A stretch of 5,563 nt of DNA, taken from assembly GCA_028876585.1 (NCBI GenBank), contig JAGWRL010000278.1, positions 1 to 5,563 on the forward strand, in the 5' to 3' direction. This document shows positions 1 to 4,750 of the stretch, one piece after another (the stretch's first letter is position 1; every line of letters starts with the position of its first letter). A program made the translations under genes and the position numbers. The stretch comes from Pseudomonadota bacterium (lineage in GTDB: Bacteria > Pseudomonadota > Alphaproteobacteria > Rhizobiales > Beijerinckiaceae). Under the pieces are notes generated by a model that was not told the DNA's origin, searched no databases, and saw nothing but the letters and a program-made list of their open reading frames with translations.

Positions 1-72
1 ATCGCCATGACGGCCAAGCTCGGAAATCGCCTCGGCGCCGCGCGCCGTCAGCTTATGGATTTGTCGCGCCAT
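1..72 (-). CDS. Tyrosine-type recombinase/integrase, N-terminal fragment (DUF4102 arm-binding domain)
   Basis: The frame starts at the ATG complementary to 70-72 and stays open to the left edge, giving 24 residues that begin MARQIHKLTARGAEAI and continue to ELGRHGD. This opening (basic residues, 'KLT', then a GRHGD motif that normally leads into 'GGGLYL') is typical of the DUF4102/P4-type integrase family, whose N-terminal domain binds arm-type sites and whose C-terminal catalytic domain (outside the window) carries the R-H-R-Y residues. Such enzymes integrate and excise genomic islands and prophages. The start is supported by a good promoter about 58-86 bp upstream. The gene is partial only because the window ends; intactness cannot be judged. 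The call rests on a short but characteristic N-terminus. Confidence 0.72.
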   Translation of the reverse strand, partial: MARQIHKLTARGAEAISELGRHGD

Positions 73-95
73 GTTCGCCCCGCGATCCGTCCAGA

Positions 96-131
96 CCGGC
101 CCCAAAGCTGGCCCCAATATCGGCCCCAATT
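96..131. repeat. Three tandem 12-bp units with core GGCCCCAA
   Basis: The octamer GGCCCCAA occurs at 98-105, 110-117 and 122-129, a perfect 12-bp period; the 12-bp units have the form NYGGCCCCAAWN. On the integrase coding strand the unit reads TTGGGGCC. The block begins directly next to the -10 box at 130-135 and covers the expected transcription start and the early 5' UTR of the integrase. Repeated short direct sites next to the gene are common for arm-type binding sites of this integrase family, so I infer that they are bound by the N-terminal domain of the integrase or serve as an autorepression operator. Confidence 0.6.
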
Positions 132-158
132 TGTAGGTGCGCTTTGGCGAGACGTCAA
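130..158 (-). promoter_or_regulatory. Candidate sigma70-type promoter of the integrase gene
   Basis: On the minus strand a -35 box TTGACG (153-158) is followed after exactly 17 bp by a -10 box TACAAA (130-135). This is the best sigma70-like promoter I found in the window. The predicted transcription start falls near 123, about 50 nt before the integrase ATG at 72, inside the tandem repeat block. The call comes from motif match and position only. Confidence 0.5.
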
Positions 159-377
159 GAGACGCGAGGAAACACGAAGGCTAGAATATCCATTGAAAAT
201 AGAGGTATCGTGAGACGGCGGCGGACGGTCAGAAATTGCCCTAGACGCTAGTAAGGCGGACACCGCTTCCGCCAGGCGTTTACCCGGCCTCGTTTCGGCG
301 ACGCGGAAGCTGACCACCGGCGCGGAAAAAGCGTGACGGCGCGCCCCGAACGGTGTTGATCGCGGCGCCAAGCCCGC

Positions 378-384
378 AAGGAGG
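378..384 (+). promoter_or_regulatory. Strong ribosome binding site of mog
   Basis: AAGGAGG lies 4 nt before the ATG at 389. It decides the start against the in-frame GTG at 353. Confidence 0.8.
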
Positions 385-388
385 CCCC

Positions 389-913
389 ATGATACCCATC
401 GGCGTCGTCACCATTTCCGATCGCGCCTCGGCCGGAGTGTACGAGGACAAGGGCGGCCCGGGCATCGAGGCGGCGCTGGCGGCGATCCTCGCTTCGCCCT
501 GGCGCGCGGTGCGCCGCGTCATTCCCGACGAGCAGGCGCTGATCGAGGCGAGCTTGCGCGAACTCGCCGACGGCGAGCATTGCACGCTGATCCTCACCAC
601 CGGCGGCACCGGGCCGAGCCCGCGCGACGTCACGCCGGAGGCGACGGCGGCGGTGTGCGAGCGCATGATGCCGGGGTTTGGCGAATTGATGCGCGCGAAA
701 AGCCTGCTCGAAGTTCCCACCGCCATTCTCTCGCGCCAGACGGCGGGCCTGCGCGGCCGCAGCCTGATCGTCAATCTGCCGGGCAAGCCGTCGGCGATCC
801 GCACCTGCCTCGACGCGGTGTTCCCCGCCATTCCCTATTGCCTCGACCTGATCGGCGGCGACCGGCTCGAAACCGACCCGGAGGTCTGCAAGGCGTTCCG
901 GCCGAAGGCCTGA
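389..913 (+). CDS. mog: Molybdopterin adenylyltransferase MogA
   Basis: This 174-residue protein adenylylates molybdopterin with MgATP to give MPT-AMP, the activated intermediate needed before molybdate insertion into the molybdenum cofactor; it acts in the cytosol. It matches E. coli MogA along its length: an N-terminal ISDRASAGVYEDKG (9-22), IPDEQ with the acidic residue D47 (E. coli D49), the TTGGTG signature (70-75) followed by PSPRDVTPEA with D80 (E. coli D82), MPGFGE (94-99), SRQ (115-117) and NLPGKP (129-134). It lacks the roughly 12-residue loop that E. coli MogA has before the IPYC segment and ends directly after FRPKA, which explains its shorter length. The ATG at 389 is chosen because AAGGAGG lies at 378-384; a GTG at 353 would add 12 non-homologous residues. 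No other molybdenum cofactor gene is in view. Confidence 0.95.
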   Translation: MIPIGVVTISDRASAGVYEDKGGPGIEAALAAILASPWRAVRRVIPDEQALIEASLRELADGEHCTLILTTGGTGPSPRDVTPEATAAVCERMMPGFGELMRAKSLLEVPTAILSRQTAGLRGRSLIVNLPGKPSAIRTCLDAVFPAIPYCLDLIGGDRLETDPEVCKAFRPKA

Positions 914-938
914 CCGCAGCGCAAGGTCCGGCCAAGCT

Positions 939-960
939 TGCCGCGTCATCAAGCGCGGCA
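939..960 (+). promoter_or_regulatory. Hairpin between mog and the DUF6165 gene
   Basis: TGCCGCG (939-945) and CGCGGCA (954-960) form a perfect 7-bp stem around an 8-nt loop. No T-tract follows, so it is not a standard intrinsic terminator. It ends 9 nt before the ATG at 970 and directly abuts the GAGG (961-964) that could act as the ribosome binding site, so it could modulate translation or protect the downstream mRNA. In GC-rich DNA such stems also arise by chance. Confidence 0.3.
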
Positions 961-969
961 GAGGCGGCC

Positions 970-1356
970 ATGAACGTCAATACGCAAATCTCCGTCGGCG
1001 AGTGGGTCGACAAGCTGACGATCCTCGAAATCAAGCTCGCCGAGATCGTCGAGCGCGACAAGCTCGACAATGTCAGGCGCGAATATCAGACCCTGCTCGC
1101 CGCCGCGCCGGCGGAATTGCTGGCGCGCGCCGAAATCGCCGGGCTGCGCCTGCGGCTGAAGGCGGTCAACGCCGAATTGTGGCGCATCGAGGACGAAATC
1201 CGCCTCAAGGAGCGCGCGCAGGCGTTCGACGAGGAATTCATCGCGCTGGCGCGCGCGGTCTATGTCACCAACGACGCGCGCGCGGCGTTGAAACGCGACA
1301 TCAACCGGCTCGCGCATAGCGAGCTGGTCGAGGAAAAAAGCTACGCCATTTATTGA
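970..1356 (+). CDS. DUF6165 family protein (function unknown)
   Basis: This 128-residue soluble protein has the features of the DUF6165 family: an N-terminal SVGEWVDKLTILEIK (8-22), KLDNVRRE (31-38), a long charged helical middle (about 48-95, probably coiled coil: LRLRLKAVNAELWRIEDEIR) and a conserved end NDARAALKRDIN (101-112) followed by ELVEEKSY (118-125). No catalytic motif, signal peptide or membrane segment is visible, and the biochemical role of the family is not known to me. The ATG at 970 is used because the conserved SVGEW motif follows after seven residues and GAGG is at 961-964; the frame is open further upstream, but that part is only an out-of-frame reading of mog. The gene lies 56 bp after mog on the same strand and may be cotranscribed. 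Its last 7 bp overlap the end of the convergent radical SAM gene. Confidence 0.85.
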   Translation: MNVNTQISVGEWVDKLTILEIKLAEIVERDKLDNVRREYQTLLAAAPAELLARAEIAGLRLRLKAVNAELWRIEDEIRLKERAQAFDEEFIALARAVYVTNDARAALKRDINRLAHSELVEEKSYAIY

Positions 1357-2756
1357 AGCGCCTGGCGGATCGCGTCGATGCGGCCGTCCCGATAGAGCAG
1401 GTTGTAGGTGTCGAACGGCACGATCTGGCCGGCCGGCGTGACGAAATGCACGCAGGAGCGCTTGACCGCCGCCAGACAGAAATTGTGGGAATCGAGAAAC
1501 TCGACCACCGTGACGCGAAAAATGTTGTCGTAGCTCAAACCCTGGGGCACGGGCACGTCGGGCAGGCAGCACAATAGCGCCGTGACGCGCTCGACCGCCG
1601 TGTCCGGCCCGGAGGAGAGCGAGAACAGTTCAAAAATGCGGCGTTGCAATTCGGGATATTTCTCGAACGTCAGCGCGTTGGGGACGTCGGCGAGCAGGTC
1701 CTCGGGACTGAAGATCGAGGTGACCGGCGTCACCCTGTCGCCGTTGCGCAGGCCGTAGCCGATGCTGATCGCGGTCGGGTTGCACGGCAACGGGATCATG
1801 TCGCGTTCGCCGAACACGCCGGAATCGGCGACGATGCGGCGCCTTATGTCAGTCAGCAGCGCGCGGTCGCGCTCGGGATCAAAACCTTCGTTGCGGCCGG
1901 CGTCCTGCACGGGCTGAAAATTGACGCCGCGCACGCATTTCCATTGCAGGGCGTGCTGGATGATGGCCCCCATCTCCGCGTCGTTGACGCCTTTCTTGAC
2001 CACGCAGACGAGCGTGGTCGAGATATTGTGGCGCTCCAACGCCTCCAGCGCCTGCCGGCGGATGCGGGTGAGGTCGGCGCCGCGGATTTGCTTGAGCGCG
2101 GCGGCGTCGAGCGAATCGAATTGCAGATAGACTTCGAGCCCGGGTTTCAGCTCCGCCAGCGCCGCGACAAAGGCCGGGTCCTGCGCGATGCGCACGCCGT
2201 TGGTGTTGAGCATCAGGTGCCGGATCGGCTTGCGTTTGGCGAGCGCGATCACGTCGAGGATTTGCGGATGCAATGTCGGCTCGCCGCCCGAGATTTGCAC
2301 CAGATCGGGCTCGCCCTCGCTGGCGACCAGCGTATCGAACATGCGCTCGATGCTCGCAAGCGGCAGGTTCCTGGCGCGCTTGGGCGAAGAGTCCGCGAAA
2401 CAGACGGGGCAGGTGAGATCGCACACGTCGTTGATCTCGACGATGGCCAGACACGAATGCTGCTCGTGATCGGCGCACAGGCCGCAATCATAGGGGCAGC
2501 CGAACTGCGTCTTCGATTGCAGGTTGAGCGGCCGGTCGCCGGGTTTGAGGAAATCGCGCTGCCAGCGGAAATAGCGCGCGTCGGAGGAGACCCGCACGCG
2601 CGAGACGCCATGCGCTTTGCAGCGCTTCTCATAAAACACGTCATCGCCGTCGATGCATATTTTCGCCGGGACAAGCGCCAGACATTTCGGGCACATCGAA
2701 GTGGTCTGGCCGTAGAAGATATAGGGCCTGACGTTACGCGAGAACGGCGCGTTCAT
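1350..2756 (-). CDS. Radical SAM protein of the MJ0619/tetraether lipid synthase (Tes)-like family
   Basis: This 468-residue enzyme is rich in cysteine. In order: RPYIFYGQTTSMCPKC (10-25) with a CxxC, later C46 and H49 (KRCKAHG), which together resemble a rubredoxin-like metal site; CPYDCGLC (87-94) with H97, H100 and C102; the radical SAM cluster motif CDLTCPVC (112-119, CX3CX2C); the SAM-binding GGEP (157-160); LMLNTNGVRI (181-190) in the barrel; and a C-terminal segment HNFCLAAVKRSCVHF (424-438) with PFDTYN (447-452). This order matches archaeal MJ0619/Tes, which joins lipid tails by radical C-C coupling; a pterin methylation role was also once proposed for MJ0619. The bacterial substrate is unknown. 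The ATG at 2756 is chosen because GAAAGG lies at 2765-2770; an upstream start in the same frame would add 16 residues lying inside the neighbouring gene. The gene overlaps the Lgt-like gene by 23 bp, which suggests translational coupling. Confidence 0.85.
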   Translation of the reverse strand: MNAPFSRNVRPYIFYGQTTSMCPKCLALVPAKICIDGDDVFYEKRCKAHGVSRVRVSSDARYFRWQRDFLKPGDRPLNLQSKTQFGCPYDCGLCADHEQHSCLAIVEINDVCDLTCPVCFADSSPKRARNLPLASIERMFDTLVASEGEPDLVQISGGEPTLHPQILDVIALAKRKPIRHLMLNTNGVRIAQDPAFVAALAELKPGLEVYLQFDSLDAAALKQIRGADLTRIRRQALEALERHNISTTLVCVVKKGVNDAEMGAIIQHALQWKCVRGVNFQPVQDAGRNEGFDPERDRALLTDIRRRIVADSGVFGERDMIPLPCNPTAISIGYGLRNGDRVTPVTSIFSPEDLLADVPNALTFEKYPELQRRIFELFSLSSGPDTAVERVTALLCCLPDVPVPQGLSYDNIFRVTVVEFLDSHNFCLAAVKRSCVHFVTPAGQIVPFDTYNLLYRDGRIDAIRQALQ

Positions 2757-3459
2757 GGCGTTGGCCTTTCGAAGTCGCCAGCATGGCGAGGGCGTAAGCC
2801 CCAAGCGCCAGGGAGAGCAGTTGAAACAAGGTCAGCGGCCCCAACACCGGCGCATAGGGCTTGACGAATTCCCAGGCGAAGCGCTGCGCGGCGTACCACA
2901 GCAGCGCGAGATAGAGGCCGTTGGCGACGATCCAGCGCCGCTCGCCGGCCACGGCGATCAGATAGGCCAGGAGAAACAACGCCATCGCGGCGCTCTCGTA
3001 GAGCGGCGCCGGGTGGCGCATCACACCGTCGCCGAAATCATGCGCCCAGGGCAGGCGGGTCGGCGTTCCATAGGTGAAGTCGTCGACGCCGGAGAAGAAA
3101 CAACCGAACCGCCCGACGACGATTCCGATCGCCAACGGCGCGGCGAAACGCGCGCCGGTGCGGGCGGTGACGCCGGCGAGGCGTTTGTAGATCTCGATTC
3201 CTAACACGGCGCCGAAGATCGCGCCTTCGATCGAGCGCGCCGCCTCCCAGCGCCCGCAGGCGATCATGTTGAGCGTGCCGAACAGATAAGCGCCGAGGCC
3301 GGACGAGGCGGCCAGCGCCGCGTAATAGCCCGGCCGCTGCGCCGGGGAGACGGGGAACTCGATGCGCGCGACCCGGCTGAGGGCGAACGCGAGCCCCGCC
3401 GCGCTCGCCCACGCCAGCGCGTCGAAGGCGGTGTGGATGGCGAGGTGTTCGGCGTCCAT
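2734..3459 (-). CDS. Divergent prolipoprotein diacylglyceryl transferase (Lgt)-like membrane protein
   Basis: This 241-residue inner-membrane protein has about seven hydrophobic segments (roughly 12-30, 44-66, 78-92, 104-122, 155-172, 178-195, 206-228), as expected for Lgt, which moves the diacylglyceryl group of phosphatidylglycerol to the lipobox cysteine of prolipoproteins. Family motifs seen are GRFGCFFSG (116-124; equivalent of the GRxGN signature of E. coli, with R117 matching R143), HPAPLYES (149-156; usual HPxQLYE) and RFAWEF (193-198; R193 and E197 fit E. coli R239 and E243). By eye, the residue matching E. coli H103 is glutamate (E78 in IEGAIFG) and that matching N146 is cysteine (C120), and the protein is shorter than a typical housekeeping Lgt. 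It is therefore probably a paralogue with a changed role. It starts 30 bp after the oxidoreductase stop without a clear Shine-Dalgarno sequence, and its 3' end overlaps the radical SAM gene. Confidence 0.8.
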   Translation of the reverse strand: MDAEHLAIHTAFDALAWASAAGLAFALSRVARIEFPVSPAQRPGYYAALAASSGLGAYLFGTLNMIACGRWEAARSIEGAIFGAVLGIEIYKRLAGVTARTGARFAAPLAIGIVVGRFGCFFSGVDDFTYGTPTRLPWAHDFGDGVMRHPAPLYESAAMALFLLAYLIAVAGERRWIVANGLYLALLWYAAQRFAWEFVKPYAPVLGPLTLFQLLSLALGAYALAMLATSKGQRHERAVLA

Positions 3460-3489
3460 GTCAGCGCATCGGCGGCGGCGCGCGCCGGC

Positions 3490-4662
3490 TCAAAGCTTCG
3501 TCCACGCCCCGTTCGCCTGCGAGGATTTCACCGCCGCCTCGATGAAGGCCATGCCTTTCACGCCGTCGTCGATGGTCGGGAACATCACGCCCTCGGGCGG
3601 TTTCGCGCCGGTGCGCGCCGCTTTGATCGCCAGCGCGATTTCGGAATAGATGTTGGAGAAGCCCTCCAGATATCCCTCGGGATGGCCCGCCGGCACGCGA
3701 GTCATGCGCGCGTCCGCCGGCCCCGAGCCCGGCCCGCCGCGGGTGAGGATGCGGTTCGGCTCGCCCAGCGGCCCGAACACCATCTCGTTCGGGTTCGCCT
3801 GCGTCCAGTTCAGGCTCGCCTTCGCGCCATAGACGCGCAGGCGCAGGCCGTTCTCGTGGCCCGGCGCCACCTGGCTCGCCCAAAGCGCGCCGCGCGCGCC
3901 GTTGGCGTAGCGCAGCATCATCTGCACATTGTCGTCGAGCCGCCGCCCCGGCCCGAACGAGGAGAGATCGGCGGCCAGTTCCGCCACTTCGATCCCGACG
4001 ACGAAATCGGCGAGATTATAGGCGTGCGTGCCGATGTCGCCGAGCGCGCCGCCAGCGCCCGAACGCGCCGGGTCGACGCGCCATTCCGCCTGCTTGTTGC
4101 CGTCCTTTTCCGGCGAACCGCTGAGCCAGTCCTGCGGATATTCGACCTGCACCAGCCGGATGTCGCCCAGTTCGCCCGCCGCCACCATCGCGCGGGCGCG
4201 CCGCATCAGGGGATAGCCGGTGTAATTGTGCGTCAGCGCGAAGATGCGGCCGGAGCGCTCGACCGCCGCCTTCATCTTGCGCGCCTCGTCGAGCGACAAC
4301 GTCAGCGGCTTGTCGCAGATGACATGGATGCCGGCGTTGAGAAAGGCGTAGGTCGGCCCGGCATGGACATGGTTGGGCGTGACGATCGCCACCGCCTCGA
4401 TGCCGTCGGGGCGCGCGGCTTCCGCCTTCGCCATCGTCTCGTAATCGTCGTAGACCCGGTCGGGCGGCAGGCCGAGCGCCGCGCCGGAGCGCCGCGCCTT
4501 GTCGGGGCTGGCCGACAGCGCCCCGGCGACGAGCTCGTAATGGCCGTCCATGCGCGCCGACAACCGATGCACCGCGCCGATGAAGGCGCCCTCGCCGCCG
4601 CCGACCATGCCAAGCCGGATGCGCGCGCCTGAAATGGAATCCGATAGCCCGCCGACCGCCAT
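3490..4662 (-). CDS. Gfo/Idh/MocA family NAD(P)-dependent oxidoreductase
   Basis: This 390-residue cytosolic protein has the two-domain layout of the family: an N-terminal Rossmann fold with the nucleotide motif LGMVGGGEGAFIG (17-29), a TPNHVH strand-turn (95-100) and the CDKP motif (116-119; the usual EKP, with K118 as the expected catalytic lysine), then a C-terminal alpha/beta domain with GDIGTHAYNLADF (208-220), in which D209 and H213 fit the catalytic Asp/His pair. Members oxidise or reduce sugars, inositols and related polyols; the segment EYPQDWL (174-180) and KQAEWRVDPARSGAGG (190-205) mark a subgroup common in rhizobia whose substrate I cannot name. The ATG at 4662 is chosen because AGGGAGA lies at 4668-4674 and the Rossmann motif follows after about 16 residues; the frame is open further upstream only because it lies antisense to the FUSC gene. 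It may be the first gene of a three-gene unit with the Lgt-like and radical SAM genes. Confidence 0.9.
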   Translation of the reverse strand: MAVGGLSDSISGARIRLGMVGGGEGAFIGAVHRLSARMDGHYELVAGALSASPDKARRSGAALGLPPDRVYDDYETMAKAEAARPDGIEAVAIVTPNHVHAGPTYAFLNAGIHVICDKPLTLSLDEARKMKAAVERSGRIFALTHNYTGYPLMRRARAMVAAGELGDIRLVQVEYPQDWLSGSPEKDGNKQAEWRVDPARSGAGGALGDIGTHAYNLADFVVGIEVAELAADLSSFGPGRRLDDNVQMMLRYANGARGALWASQVAPGHENGLRLRVYGAKASLNWTQANPNEMVFGPLGEPNRILTRGGPGSGPADARMTRVPAGHPEGYLEGFSNIYSEIALAIKAARTGAKPPEGVMFPTIDDGVKGMAFIEAAVKSSQANGAWTKL

Positions 4663-4667
4663 GAGTT

Positions 4668-4674
4668 TCTCCCT
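4668..4674 (-). promoter_or_regulatory. Ribosome binding site of the oxidoreductase gene
   Basis: On the minus strand AGGGAGA lies 5 nt before the ATG at 4662. It decides this start over the long open frame that continues upstream, antisense to the FUSC gene. Confidence 0.7.
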
Positions 4675-4682
4675 TTGCCGCG

Positions 4683-4711
4683 ACCCTAAGTCCGGCCCGC
4701 CGCGCCGGCAA
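4683..4711 (-). promoter_or_regulatory. Candidate promoter of the oxidoreductase/Lgt-like/radical SAM unit
   Basis: On the minus strand TTGCCG (4706-4711) and TAGGGT (4683-4688) are separated by 17 bp. The start point would fall about 14 nt before the ATG, just ahead of the ribosome binding site. The -10 match is weak (three of six), so position and spacing carry the call. Confidence 0.3.
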
Positions 4712-4714
4712 GCC

Positions 4715-4742
4715 TTGACCGCGGCTTTGGCCGCGCTAGACC
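4715..4742 (+). promoter_or_regulatory. Weak candidate promoter and hairpin before the FUSC gene
   Basis: TTGACC (4715-4720) and TAGACC (4737-4742) are 16 bp apart on the plus strand. The spacer contains a perfect 6-bp inverted repeat, CGCGGC (4720-4725) and GCCGCG (4730-4735), around a TTTG loop, a possible operator. Transcription would begin almost at the ATG at 4751, which has no visible Shine-Dalgarno sequence, so a leaderless message is possible. A second inverted repeat, CCGGC (4692-4696) and GCCGG (4704-4708), lies nearby. All of this is tentative. Confidence 0.25.
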
Positions 4743-4750
4743 TCGGCGCC

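Larger units (their letters stand above)
73..388. other. Gene-free region between the integrase and mog; probable element/chromosome junction
   Basis: No convincing gene is present in these 316 bases. The part next to the integrase holds its promoter and three 12-bp repeats. About 159-260 is visibly richer in A and T than the rest of the window, with two GAGACG direct repeats 10 bp apart (149-154, 159-164) and a small palindrome CTAGACGCTAG (241-251). From about 260 the composition returns to the GC-rich style of the chromosome and leads into the mog ribosome binding site. Integrases of this type usually read inward from the attachment site, so the att core would be expected between about 160 and 380 with the element extending left. 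I see no tRNA or tRNA 3' end on either strand. Confidence 0.4.

Noticed and set aside
96..131. CRISPR-like reading of the three short repeats
   Set aside because: The period is only 12 bp with no spacers; they are tandem binding-site-like repeats, not a CRISPR array.
7..371. Small open frames on both strands (68 and 107 codons) left of mog
   Set aside because: They overlap the integrase start, its promoter and the repeat block, have no ribosome binding site or motif that I can see, and show no protein-like composition.
73..388. Search for a tRNA or tRNA 3' end as an integration target
   Set aside because: No T-loop GTTCGA-type motif with a flanking stem was found on either strand.
580..969. 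Upstream extension of the DUF6165 frame into mog
   Set aside because: The extension reads mog out of frame and gives an Arg/His-rich sequence; family homology begins just after the ATG at 970.
1644..2864. Plus-strand open frame of 406 codons
   Set aside because: It is antisense to the radical SAM gene, is rich in Arg, Asp, His and Val as GC-rich shadow frames are, and has no recognisable motif.
3433..4632. Plus-strand open frame of 399 codons
   Set aside because: It is antisense to the oxidoreductase, whose Rossmann and catalytic motifs are clear; the translation is Arg/Ala-rich without family features.
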